Under the pieces are notes generated by a model, which saw only the letters and a program-made list of their open reading frames with translations, was not told the DNA's origin and did no database searches. This document shows, piece after piece, positions 11,729-22,655 of a DNA stretch of 64,000 nucleotides (positions within the stretch are counted from its first letter, which is position 1; the number at the start of each line of letters is the position of its first letter). This stretch comes from Neonectria sp. B-13 (taxonomy: Eukaryota > Ascomycota > Sordariomycetes > Hypocreales > Nectriaceae): contig NOKP01000002.1 of assembly GCA_002682825.1 (NCBI GenBank), positions 5,872,309-5,936,308 on the forward strand, in the 5' to 3' direction. Position numbers and translations under genes: made by a program.

Positions 11729-11973
11729 CAGTCTAGGCCTATGGAGAGTAAACCTCTAATTATGGCAGGCATGCGGATCTATGTATTGAACCTTAATCGA
11801 TAATCGCCATAGTGATCAAATACTGCCCGAAAGTGCGACCTTGAGCAGTCTAGGCCTACGGAGAGTAAACTCCTAATTATAGTGGGTGTGCAGATCTATG
11901 ATAAATATAATCGTAGACCATGTATTAAACCCCAATCGATGATCGTCATACATGATCAAATATTACCCAAAAG
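11729..11973. repeat. Diverged direct duplication (two copies, RIP-like)
   Basis: Copy 1 is 11729-11833 and copy 2 is 11846-11973. They share CAGTCTAGGCCTA, GGAGAGTAAAC, GATCTATG and ATGATCAAATA-like blocks in the same order. Copy 2 has about 20 extra bases in the middle. Most differences I can align are C/T or G/A transitions, as RIP produces. Purpose unknown. Confidence 0.7.
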
Positions 11974-13334
11974 GACGCTGCGCATAAGGGGTAGGTCTAA
12001 GTTCAGTAAACCTGTGACGAGCACAGCTCAGTCCACTACATGGTATCCACATCCCAGCTACTAGCAGATCGGACCTTCTTAGTCATATGTCTTAACATAT
12101 ATACACTTCATAGGCCGGAAGCAGGTCTATGTCATACATTAAGGGCATGATAAGTAGATAAGTCATTGTTGCGTAATTGATGATATAGAGATGCCGATTC
12201 TAAACTTTGTCTGGAAAGGTCGGAAAGTTAAAATCAGTCTAAATCAAGATAGGAATTAATATACGGGCATGACATTTTTAATACACAGGCATGACTCTTA
12301 CATGGGCATGACTTTTATGACATCTGATTAGATGGGACCCTCTTTTGTTAGTACATAGCAGTGGTCGAATTGTGATCATTCAGGTCTATGCCGGAGCTAC
12401 TGGAATTCTCTGTGCGCAGCCCCACCGCCAACTCTTAGGGGATGTTTGGCGCGAAGCTGTTTGTTCCGCTGTCTCAATTGTCATAGTTCTCTGACTCACA
12501 TGATTTTGCCTTTGTTGGGCTTGTCATACCAATTACGCTTTATGTTCGCCGCGTCGATGGCGTGTCATGTTCCCAATTTCCCAGAGCATCGATAGCTATG
12601 GCTTTCGAACTATATTTGCTATGTAACTCGGCGTGCATATGCGCCAAGTCGGCACTGACTTAGCGCTGGATCCATCCACGAGTGTCTCAGAGGGTCTCAC
12701 AAGAACGGAATGTACCGAAACGGTGTGGAGCACATGGCAGTTGAGTCGTAGGGCATCTTCATCTGATTGGGCTCCTTGGTCTCCCCGTTCCATCCACCAC
12801 TTCTGAACTGTGACCTTGCGCTGTGATTGAATAGGTGTGTAGTTCCCTTGCAGCCCTGCCAGCTCAGTACGCCTATCCAGATGTTAGAACACTAGCAACT
12901 AGGAAAGATGAGATCATTTTCTCACTAGAAGCTGTCTTGAACTTTCTTCACCTGGTTTGCAGCCTACAATGTCTTTTATATTTCTCTAACAGCCATCCGC
13001 TATCCGGTGCATGTGAAAGTAGCGGATTCCCATACCCTTTCAGAACGGTCGAGACCTTCACAAGATTATCACCATACCACGCTTTCTATACGATCTATAA
13101 ATAGGAAGGTTCTTCAAAAGTTTTGACTCTAGAAGTGCCACTGCCCCCGAGTGCCGCACAGTGTTTGCTGGCTGTGCCTCTGTTTCATCTGAAAGGAAGA
13201 GTGCATTGAGATGTGAATAGAAGCTCTTGATTTTTCTATCTAACAGAGGGCTCGTAGTAGCTCCTATATACAAATATGCCCTTGTTATCCTAGGGGCTGC
13301 GATGAGGTCCTTGAGACAGAGGAAGTGGCGGTCT

Positions 13335-13408
13335 TCAGACCGGATCCAAGGGATCCGGGTCATTGAGACCGGATTGCTAGGGATCCGGATCTTCGAGACC
13401 GGATCCTA
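13335..13408. repeat. Short minisatellite with GGATCC palindromes
   Basis: About three imperfect units of 25-30 bases, each starting AGACCGGAT and most containing GGGATCCGG. The unit is rich in the palindrome GGATCC. Confidence 0.6.
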
Positions 13409-13827
13409 GAAGACCGGTATCAGTGAGCATTTGAGTTCTGTATGAAAAGCAGGAAAAAGCAAATACGTCTCAATAGCGGTCTCAACAGCTGATAGATGTG
13501 ACAGCCTCCCATTATTTATCCATAAATAAAGCCCTATAGCTTTTTGTGGCTTTCTATGTCTTTCAGCTGGAATGCAGGCTGGTTGTTTAAAGTTGAAGCT
13601 GACTAGGTTTCTAACAACCCCGCACAACTGGTGACAGATGCGTGTCCTTGTGAAGTTGAGATGTTGCGCTCTGCGCTGGCGTGTACGTATTACTCGACAT
13701 CGTTATAAGTAATGGGCCAAATTCCCTTCCACCTCGTCTGTTTTAGTTAGCAATCAACTTACAACTACTTCTTCCAAGAAACGCTCACTGCAATACTTCC
13801 TAAGTACAACTTCAACTAACGACAACC

Positions 13828-15877
13828 ATGGCTACTCCACCAATGCCAGATATTCTTCCGTACCCTACTCAAGTCGAGACCTCAAGCTCAGGTGGCGATT
13901 CACCAGATCCTCCATCTCTTCCTGCTCGCCCGCCGTTTCGCTTCCCGCCTAGCTGGCCCCTTTTCCATTTCAAATCCGTGAGACCTGGAGCCTGGATGCT
14001 CAACTACATTCCAGTTGGATCTCCGTTGGTGGCTTACGATGGCACGATCCGTGTCGAAGCCATTCCTGGCGGCCGGAGAGCGAGTGGAGACCTCTACCAA
14101 CGACCAACAATCAGGATCCCGTCTCCATTTCCTCCCCCTCCTAGAGGTCCGGGAACAACCATTATGCTCCCCCCTCCCAACCCTGCAAATGGCATTCCAA
14201 TCCAAGCCATCAGCAAATATCGCTACTATCTTCGTGTTACCAAGATACTTGAAAATGTAACGATTGAGAATTCATTTGAACTTGGACTTCAAATGTTTCT
14301 ATTTACTCCGACCGCCAATGGTGCCGGAACTTGGTCTCCCCCATCAACATCTGCCATCAACTGCACCGCAACTATGACATGGATTCCCGCGCCAGCCGGT
14401 TATCCACCCTCTAGTGACTACTTGGAGGGTGACTTAAAGCAGGATGGTACCAATGTAGCCATGGGCCGTCTGAAAATGGGGTGGCTTTCCAAATTCTTTC
14501 GCAAAGCCACAATTGAGATCGACACTGTAACGGGATCAGAACCGCCTTTGGATAGTGGAAATGGCCACAACTGGCAGTCTGTCGGAGAGTCAATGGGATA
14601 CGAGCTCAACGTCCCCCCCCCCCCGCGAACGAGATGTCCCAGAGGCAAGTGGTGATAGCTGGGCCGACAACGAAATGCATAATGCAATGATTGTGCACCG
14701 CGAACCGACAACCCTCGACATTGAGTGGCATTACCATATCCTTGCCGTTCATCATATTGATTCTACTCCTCGAGGCATCATGTATGATTCTGGCGCGACG
14801 GATTCAAACAACGTCCCTCGTGAGGGCCTTGGAATTTCGACCCACTGGATGATCCCCCTTGATTGGGGGACTGCAAGCGGCAAGCGATTTGGTGTGGCTA
14901 AAGCACCGCATTTCCGTACAGCAGTTCATGAGCTTGGACATGCTCTTGGTCTCCAGCATAATACCATCGACTTGGGATTCATGAACACCAGCGATGTGAT
15001 TGCTGCTGCTGGGACCACAGCTAACCCGTTCCCCAACACTATCAAATGGTCCTTCGCCGACAACGACCTCAAGCGTCTTCGTCACTGGCCAGATATTTTC
15101 ATCCGCCCAGGGGGCGTCCCATTCGGCAATGCAAACGATTTTGTCCCTCTTCTAACGCCTGATGATCGCGCACTATCACTTGATATGCCCAATCTAAGGC
15201 TCGTGATTACTCCACTGCTCACCAAGGTTCCACTCGGTGCACCAGTCCGCGTAGAGCTCAAACTCACCAACACCAACAACACAGCAGTCAAAATTCCAGC
15301 AAGGATCGACCTGAAATCCATTTGCCTTTGTGGGGTGGTGAAAGATCCAAGTGGAACACTGCGCAGATTCAGACCGATCATTGGGTGTGTGGATGAGCAG
15401 CGTTTGACTGACCTTGAACCCGGGAGGTCTGTCATCAAATCCTTGACCCTGTTGCGTGGTGGTGATGGATCTTTGTTCCCGAGCTCCGGTGTTTTTGAGA
15501 TTTCAGTTACTCTGCGCTGGGCTTTGCCTTCCACCGGTGAGGCTGGCCCAATGCCCGAGGCCGTTGTGCAAGGGAGCACGACGGTGTTCATTACTGGAGC
15601 AAACACTGATGCTCATGCTGAGGCCGCCTATGAGGTGCTCACCACGCCTGATGCTCATTTGGTTCTGGCACTTGGAAGCACTCATCTTAGCTCTGGAATT
15701 GCAGCCATAAAGACTGCCGTTGGAGATGATGTGTTGGGGCCGCACTGGAGAGTGGTAAATGCAAAGGCACTGGCTAAGGCAGGAAATAAGGAGTATGGTA
15801 GGTCGCTTTTAGACGGCAGCGAACAGTGTTTCATGAGTGTTGATGAACAGGAGAAGCTGGGGCGTCTTTTGGAATAA
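13828..15877 (+). CDS. HExxHxxGxxH zinc metallopeptidase, frame broken at a 12-C run
   Basis: Frame 1 runs 13828-14655 and continues in the next frame (14555-15877) after a run of twelve C at 14613-14624. With eleven C the locus would be one ORF of about 682 codons. The N-terminal part is Pro-rich, then strand-rich (YRYYLRVTKILENVTI). The catalytic part has HELGHALGLQH at 14927-14959 followed by a Met-turn-like FMNTSD, the metzincin pattern (three His on zinc, Glu as base). After it comes an Ig-like domain (APVRVELKLTNTNN) and a C-terminal domain of unknown type. No signal peptide, no introns. Its neighbour 9052-11532 also has Ig-like domains. The break may be a sequencing slip, a real mutation or slippage; protease activity is inferred from the motif only. 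Confidence 0.75.
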
Positions 15878-17104
15878 GGAGTATGGCAAAATCAGGTCGT
15901 TTGGTTTCAGACGATAACGATGGCCATGGGTTGCTGACTGAGTGGGCTTCGAATTTGGACATCTGTTGGAGTTTTTCTTGCCCTTGCTCGATTTCTGGTT
16001 GTTCTGATAAGTCTATCGGTCTATATAGTGGTCCTGGTTATCTAATTAATAGTAAGTTGTTATTCTACCCGCTGTAGTCTTAAGAGTAAACGATATTTTA
16101 ATTCCTTCGTTGATTAACCCGACTACATATGTACACATACATACATACATACATACATACATAGTCTATTTCGCCCGGCGGGCTTACCCAGAGGGCTCTA
16201 ATACGAAGTTACATACATTTCCCGACATTTTGCCTTGTTCTCGTCCAAGCCCTTGCGTGGTTCACATTCTACATTTTTTTCAGCCAGACAATGTTTTCCT
16301 TCTGGTCCTTGTGGGGTTTAGTAGCAAGTCGACTTGGAGCTAAATTCCTCCAAGTGCTTAGTTTCCTATCAGTAAACCCAGGATAATTATGGCGATGATG
16401 ACAACGATCCGTACTCCTACTGCTAAAGAACTCCATGATGCCTTAGTGTTGCTATGCTTGGCGGTTTCATGCTTATCTTGATGGCTTGACTTCACCATGG
16501 CCGATCCTGCTACTTGCGTGGAAGTGAAGTACTGTGGGGGGTACGTCTATAATTGAATATTGAACTTCTTGTGGAGGTAGGTTAGCGATATGGGCAACCT
16601 GTTATATAACCCTGTTATATGCCTTGAGGACAAGATTGGACGTTTGACGACATGACACGCCCCCGGTTACTTTACGATATGGCTAGGCTTTACTTATGTT
16701 CCTTTTCGACCGTTCTCGCAGTTTGTGGACACTCTTCGAGGTTGTTCATTTACGTCCTGATTAGTGCCTCCTTCCGGATAGCTATCGTCGATGGTCACGG
16801 TAAAGGTCGAGGCTTTCGGCAGCCAAGGGGCCGAAATTGTGTTCGCCCGAATCCGGCCACGACGCGAAACCACGATTTATTTCTTCAACCACTCAACAGG
16901 CTTTTCTCTCAAGGAGAAAAGTTGTAATTCAGGTTGTGTGTGTTTGTGTAGTATATTGATTGAACTGAACACTGGAATACACACGCGCGCGCGCACCCAC
17001 CCAAAGATCCTATGTTAGTAGAAATAGTCTGATTTCTCACTATAATCTCACGACAGGGTCTTCTTGACGCTGTTGAATATTTCCATACAAATGTAAAAGA
17101 CGCT
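15878..17104. other. Intergenic, with a microsatellite
   Basis: Downstream of the metallopeptidase. Holds an ACAT microsatellite (16133-16163) and a short CG/CA dinucleotide run near 16980-16995. No gene supported. Confidence 0.5.
16133..16163. repeat. (ACAT)n microsatellite
   Basis: About seven to eight uninterrupted ACAT/CATA units. Confidence 0.9.
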
Positions 17105-18190
17105 AATGAAAGCATGAGGTTGGCCCCGTTGAGAATTAGAAAAAGGTAGACCCCATTGACAACTTTCCGAGCAGAACCCCTGCCGTCTCTACTAAAATTA
17201 ACTCTTGCGATCGTCAGCCGGGATCGGTGGTCGCTCTATCACCACTCTCGGTAACGGGGCACAAGTCTCTACTGAGAGTCCCAGTGCATGTTCGCAGGAG
17301 ACAGGGTGATGAAGGCCACCTTGGCAGCTGAGTCCATGGTAGTAAGCTGGTGGCTGATGCCGACGGCTAAGAAGGGTCGAGTGCCTCGCAAGCTACCGCC
17401 GTAGCGAACAATGGAGTTAAGAAGTGCCTTGGCTTCTGGGGTGTCATCGTTGAACGCTTGCTATAAGTCGTCAACACTAACAGTCTGCTGAGAGGAAGTG
17501 CCAGGGCGTTTCACAAAGAATGCGCTCCTATTTACAAGTTGCCCTCTCATGAACATATTAAAGACCACGAATCGAAAGTGAGCATGCTGCGCAAATCGGT
17601 CATCATGCCATTTCATCGCGTTCTCGATGTACTTATGGTAATCGATCGATCTGCGGCAAGGCGCAATGAACTCAGCCTCACCGTTCGGGTAGAGGGCGGG
17701 AAAGGCAAGGGATAATAGCGGCTGAGACCGGTTGAACTTATTGATCGGCGTTGAACGGATAACTGGTATCTCCAGGTAAGGATGCAGAAGAACCTGCTCA
17801 GGGATTATGTTCCCAGTCCGCCCGTTTGGCAATGAGGTTTGGCACGGCAGCGTTGTCGTAGTCATCAATGTCGGGAAGATCATCGTCGGCAACTTCATTC
17901 TCGATGTTGCCATCTTGTACGGCTTCGGTGAGGAGCTTGCACATCCACATGCACACGGGCAATGAGCATTTCTTCCGTCTGTGTCAAGGGCGGCAGGAGC
18001 GCAGGCACAACGTCAAAGTCCAGAACCTTCTCGCGAGAGAAGAAGAAAGGCTCAATCTGATCTTCGCCTCAGCACGACGTCGGCAGGTAACGCAGTCTCT
18101 ATAATGAAAGACTATGCCAAACCATTTCCGGTGGCAGCGATGACATGCTCCATAAGGAATTTGTCGCACTGAACGTGCTAAAAGGATCAA
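17105..18190 (-). mobile_element. Helitron relic (Helitron_like_N / Rep-helicase N-terminal fragments)
   Basis: Remains of the N-terminal half of a Helitron Rep/helicase polyprotein, read right to left in broken frames. Seen: a Cys-rich start (CHRCHRKWFG, then CVTCR) near 18150-18070; the LTQTEEMLIARVHV segment near 18000; LAFPALYPNGEAEF near 17700; and HAHFRFVVFNMFMRGQ near 17570, all typical of the Helitron_like_N region. In-frame stops follow at 17461 (TAG), after HWDSQ (TAG) and after PRYREW (TGA TAG). Homology fades near 17105. The helicase domain is absent. Premature TAG/TGA codons where relatives have Gln/Trp-like codons fit C-to-T decay. The element cannot transpose by itself. Confidence 0.75.
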
Positions 18191-18515
18191 GGGTCAGGTA
18201 AATGATAATGAGCAGCAGCAATGTGTTGATTGATTGTTGTCTAAAGTGCGGGGTCCTCCAGCCCACAGATTTTACTTGAAGCACACAGCTTGATTACGAC
18301 GTGCTGTTGTTTCCTGAGGCTCGTTGAGATCATGCCTGGCCTGCAACATCTTCAGCTGCTATGCCAAAGTTGTAAGACTCGTGGAAGGCAAATGAAGGTG
18401 GGCAAGGGAAGCAGCCAATCAGGGGGCTTTCTCTCCACCTTGCCATGAAAAATGGCCGGGACCCTTATAATGGCGTACCTCATATAAACACTTCTATAAA
18501 TATTAGATTAGCTCT

Positions 18516-18675
18516 ACGCTCTTTAGCTATCAACATACTTAGTTATACAAGACTACCTTTTGCACATTACCAGACCGTGACCTACATTGCTCACTACGTC
18601 GTCCTGATCCACAAGATTATATACCTCACGCCTCGGACCTACCCTATACCCCTAGGTTAGACCCGACCGTCACAC
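18516..18675 (+). repeat. Dispersed direct repeat, copy A
   Basis: Shares an ordered set of blocks with 28988-29136 in the same orientation: ACGCTCTTTAGCT, ATTACCAGACCGTGAC, ATTGCTCACTAC, GTCCTGATCCAC, ACCTCACGCCTCGGACCT and CCCGACCG. Most differences are transitions. It could be a fragment of a terminal repeat or a short interspersed element. Confidence 0.75.
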
Positions 18676-19486
18676 CACACCCGACCGCCTAGTCTGGGAC
18701 TGCGCTATAAAAGTCAGGATAAATGCTACTATAACTGTTAGGAAGCACGTCTGTAACGGTTGGGCCCTATTAAAACCCCTGGGATAGGGACCTCCGTCTT
18801 TTCAAAGCGCTTGACTCCGCTCGAGTTCGCCGTACTCCCGCGTGGCGGCCGCGCGTTGTAGTCAGGGACCGGAACCTCTCGCAACATCGCCGCCGAGACG
18901 ACGGCCACCGCCCGGCAGGACGACCTCGGTCTTTGCGGTATTTACGGTCTTTGCGGTCTTTGTGATTGTTTCGGCGGTAAAAGATGTGAGGTGCAGCTGC
19001 TATGTCTCCCTGGTGAACCTACGAAGTAGAGTTGGCATGGTCAGAGCTGTAGACCAACCACGACAGCATGAACGCCGGGGTCGCATACCTGGCACCCCTG
19101 GGAGCAAGCATGTTAGACAGTACAAGCCCCTCCGGGAAAAGCTGGCGCTACTCATCGACCGTTTTGAGCATTGAGTCGACGTGACAGAAGGCCTTAGGCA
19201 TGTCGCGAATGCCTGAGTTTGGAGTGTTATCAATGATCTCTGGCGTGATTGGACCCCGACCCCGGTTGATCGTCCGGCTGGACCTTCGGCCTGTCCCGTC
19301 CACTATCCAATTTACAGGGTTCTAGGGACTAGCTAGCACCTCGTCACTTCCGCCTCGTCACTTGGTGGGCGTCCAATAAGGGCCTGTGGGCTAAGACTAC
19401 AGCCTCAAACACTGCTAGACCGTGTTCTTCCATGCCAATGAGAACCGAGCACTGCTGAGGTCATTGAGAATTCTAGGAAGTAAAGT
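18676..19486. other. Intergenic, GC-rich, no gene seen
   Basis: Between the dispersed repeat and the inverted repeat. Contains a short tandem GGTCTTTGCGGT-like motif near 18927-18965. Open frames here lack coding features. Confidence 0.4.
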
Positions 19487-19559
19487 CCCGACATGTAGGG
19501 CTCTAGTAATGAGCGACGCAATATATAAGGAGCTCATTACTAGAGCCCTACATGTCGGG
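19487..19559. repeat. Perfect 28-bp inverted repeat with TATA motif in the loop
   Basis: Arm 1 (19487-19514) and arm 2 (19532-19559) are exact reverse complements over 28 bases, separated by 17 bases that include ATATATAAGG. The second arm ends 68 bases before the ATG of the small gene at 19628. It could be a minimal foldback/MITE-like insertion or a cruciform-forming regulatory site. No clear target-site duplication is visible. Confidence 0.9.
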
Positions 19560-19627
19560 AAAATTATCGTATCATCTTCAATCATCATTCTCTTTCTCTA
19601 TCACCGCTGCTGAACAAGTCCCAAACC

Positions 19628-20075
19628 ATGTTCCGTACTGCCCAGGTGTGCGTTTTCCTCTGGGGCCAGGGAATGGTCGCGAGGGTTTTCGTCGACCACC
19701 TAGACACCCTCTGTCGCAAAGCCAATGATGAACGACACAATGCTGTCATCTACTATCAGCAGATTTCAGCGGACGTCAGGAGCGTGATCAGCAGCCAGCC
19801 GTTGGCGATGCGCAAAAATACAGCCAGCTACCTTCTGGAAAAGTTGATCAACGTTCGCGTGGACACCTCACAGCTACACGAGCTCCTGGAGTGTGCTCAG
19901 TACTACCCTCTCTACGCGCCGGTGATCTATAGCATCGCCGATGTCTTAATGCCCGGATGGGCCAGCCCAAACCAGACCATCTACTCCTACAGGTAAGTAC
20001 AGGACGCTGCTTGCTCTTACGGTAACTTACGCACCGAATAGGTGGATCTCCTATATCGGGCTATTCATGGTGTGA
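19628..20075 (+). CDS. Small two-exon hypothetical protein
   Basis: Exon 1 is 19628-19992, intron 19993-20041 (GTAAGT...TAG) and exon 2 is 20042-20075, predicting 132 residues. The ATG has a good context (AAACCATG). The start is mildly hydrophobic (VCVFLWGQGMVARVF) and the rest is helix-rich (SYLLEKLINVRV, then LHELLECAQYY). No family recognised. The canonical donor and the short in-frame second exon support a real gene. The upstream inverted repeat places ATATATAA about 105 bases before the ATG. It could instead be a fragment of a larger gene. Confidence 0.4.
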
Positions 20076-20774
20076 ATAGTTGTTTGATCAGCAACAGCTA
20101 TACACAAGACCACTTGCAAGGTTCCGAACTCCATGGGAAGTCATCAAGAGCAGGAAAACCTGCCTCTCTTGTTTGAAACAGATCCCGCAGTACCGTGCTT
20201 CACGCGTGTTATTGGCCTGAATGAAGGACGTTTAGTAGTGCAGGACGGATGATGGCGCCGTTGAGAAACCGGGTGTCACATTTAGTATATAAGCCATTAC
20301 TGCACTACGCATTAGCGGAGTGTTCATTCCCTTTTGCCGTAGCGGCAAAAATGCAACACCGGGTGAGGGGGAGATAGTGGCGATGGCTCAGTGCATTCGA
20401 TCATGGAGACGGCGATATCTAGTCGGATCAGCTTAGAACCTGTTTTAACTAATGACTTGTGCTCTGCGACATCTCTTCCGAAGTCGCCAGTTCCTCTAAT
20501 GTTATCTACCTACACCGGAATTAGTCATGCGTTCTGGTTGTGCGCGTCGGTAGCCTCCAGCCCAGCCTTAGTTCAGGGACTGGAGGCAATGCCGTTACTG
20601 AGACCGATTGAGTCTAAAAATAGGATCTGGATCCTTCTTCCGGGACCATTTCATAAGGAGCCGAAAACAGCCACCAACCCATTAATGCCAGGCCAGATTC
20701 AGCACCCCCAAATCAAAATCTAATAATAGTACCTCAATCCAGCATATATACCGCGTGACAAGCAGAACTGCTTC
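20076..20774. other. Intergenic, no gene seen
   Basis: No supported gene. GTAGTGCAG (near 20236) and its reverse complement CTGCACTAC (near 20301) form a weak inverted pair. The open frame at 20391-20723 has no recognisable features. Confidence 0.4.
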
Positions 20775-21191
20775 TCAACCTAAGTACCGCGTTTGCTGTA
20801 TCTCCGAGTGCAATGGCCGCACCAAGCGGATTCGTGATCGAACGAAACGGAGGTGGCGTTGACGGGAGCGGGGTCGTCGGATACCTGCCGTTCCGGCATG
20901 CTGCACCAGGAGCTGAAGGACCCGAGGATTGCCAGTGCGCTTGTCAACGAGCAGTTTGACCACCTCGATGTGTCCATTCTGTGATGCTAAATGCAATGGC
21001 GTCGCCCCAAACTCGTTTGTGGCTGTGATGCTAGCTCCCTTGTCAACGAGAAGCTTGACCACCTCGACGTGGCCATTCTGTGATGCCAAATGCAATGGCA
21101 TCCGCCCGTCCTTACTCGCAACCGCAACATCAGCTCCCTTCTCAATCAGCAGGTTGACCACATCGCCATAGGCCATATCCCGACTAGACAT
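20775..21191 (-). pseudogene. Ankyrin-repeat fragment
   Basis: 138 codons from ATG 21191. About two and a half ankyrin repeats are clear (MPLHLASQNGHVEVVKLLV and TPLHLASQNGHIEVVKLLV). The pattern is then lost after the second full repeat, where the downstream sequence makes more sense in another frame, so a frameshift or deletion is likely. Fungal ankyrin proteins are usually far larger and often follow a NACHT domain; none is present. The 5' side abuts AT-rich sequence, so this is probably a truncated copy. Confidence 0.65.
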
Positions 21192-22230
21192 AGAAACAAT
21201 GCCTTAATTTTTTGACTTGAAATTTGAACACAGTGTAGAATCATCACTTATAAACAGCATACCAATTTTTTACATCTATACCTAATTACCTTGTCTTAAT
21301 AAACAACATTGAAATCAACATTTTTCGAGTCTCTCTCGTCATTAGCAACGTCTATGAATGAAATTTATTCCGCCCGGGAGGCCTAACCTCATAGGGCCAA
21401 GTGCACTAGGCTATTATAGTTCTTAAGTTTATTGTTCACATCTCCCAGAAGCCCTACACTCTTCCTCATCCATTGATCAGTCTTGCCTCACTTGACTCTA
21501 TATAATAGGCCTGCTTAAAGGCCAATTTCTCTAAGTGTTCAGCATCCTATTCTTAGCAGCTAAAGCTTAGTCTATTAACTTGAGACTGTTTGGTGTTAGT
21601 ATTACTAGGTTTGGCTACTAATTTGGTTGATTAGTATATTATTCAGTCTAGTTTGCATTAAGTCTCCTTATATCCATAGTAAACTTAATTACTATCTATA
21701 CTACCTATAGGTTAAGTACTTATTTTAGACTATTTAATACTATCTTTCCTCTTAAAAAGAATAAGAAGTTTCCTATCTTTATCTATCTAATCCTTTATAT
21801 CCCTTCCTATTATACATCTTACTTTATACATTAAAATAGAAAATATTCTATTATCTTTACTATCTATCTATAGTTATATATATCTAATTCTACTGCTCTA
21901 ATCCTATATAGATAGCTATTAATCCTTGCCATTCCTATGTACAGCTGTAAGAGTATATCTAATTTGTATCTTTTCAGTCCATTGTACAGAGGGCATATGT
22001 ATGTGCCTGGTAATGCTTTGTCGATTCGCTTTGAATAGTTTCTGACCCTATCGGGCAGAGTCTTCTGTTGTTGCTGCTGTGCGATGGCCAGTCTTATCTG
22101 CGTGGAGCGAGCTTGGTATGCTGGTTTCTCCGGTCTGTGTTTTCCTCGTGCGGCTCTTCGAGCTTCTGCCTTCGCCTCGCAGCCCATGGTGAAGTCTTTC
22201 TCTCCAGATGGTACCCACAGCATTTTAGGG
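21192..22230. repeat. AT-rich tract, probably RIP-degraded element
   Basis: Strongly A+T-biased from about 21200 to 22000 (CTATCTATACTACCTATAG-type words) with no meaningful open frames, grading into GC-richer sequence towards 22230. Position inside a transposon island supports an old mutated element; the family is unreadable. Confidence 0.5.
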
Positions 22231-22513
22231 AAGGCGTCGCGCTATTGAGCGCGCCCAGTGGGCCTGAGTGCCTGAGGTAAGCCCGAAGGCCTCCCTATTC
22301 CACACGTGACATCCTGGAGCCCTGGTGTTCCATGCCTCCAATTCAACACCTATCCCTTTGACAGCTGGCCAAACGCCAGATGGTGTTGGTGAAGTGGGGC
22401 GCCACGGACAAATATTCGGGGCGCTTCGGCTGTCAGCCAAACCCCGCTTACCGGGCATGGCTGCTGTGGAATGGCGGCTAAAATCGAGTAGGAATTGAAC
22501 CTGAACCTGAACC
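22231..22513. other. Flank of the piggyBac-like element
   Basis: Contains CCTATCCCTTTGA at about 22348, matching the first bases of the adjacent terminal repeat, and a threefold GAACCT hexamer directly before the element (22497-22513). This may be the end of a related nested or older element. Confidence 0.4.
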
Positions 22514-22546
22514 TATCCCTTTGAGTGGCATAAGCCTCCACCTCCA
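22514..22546 (+). repeat. Left terminal inverted repeat
   Basis: 33 bases matching the reverse complement of 24391-24423 exactly. Confidence 0.9.
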
Positions 22547-22655
22547 TTGCTAGCCCCACATCACCCCTGCTGTAGCCGAGGTACATCCAGATACCTACAG
22601 CATGCTCAGAATCAACCCCGCCTAATTCCTCATACAACTGATTCTCTACATTCTC

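Larger units (their letters stand above)
11533..13827. other. Long non-coding stretch with repeats
   Basis: Divergent region between the two Ig-domain genes. It holds a diverged direct duplication (11729-11973) and a small palindrome-rich minisatellite (13335-13408). Open frames at 13058-13363 and 13406-13627 on the minus strand have no start context or family features. The proximal 100-200 bases before 13828 probably include the metallopeptidase promoter. Confidence 0.5.

Noticed and set aside
13058..13627. Two minus-strand open frames between the Ig-domain genes
   Set aside because: No start context, domain or codon pattern; they sit over a minisatellite and repeats.
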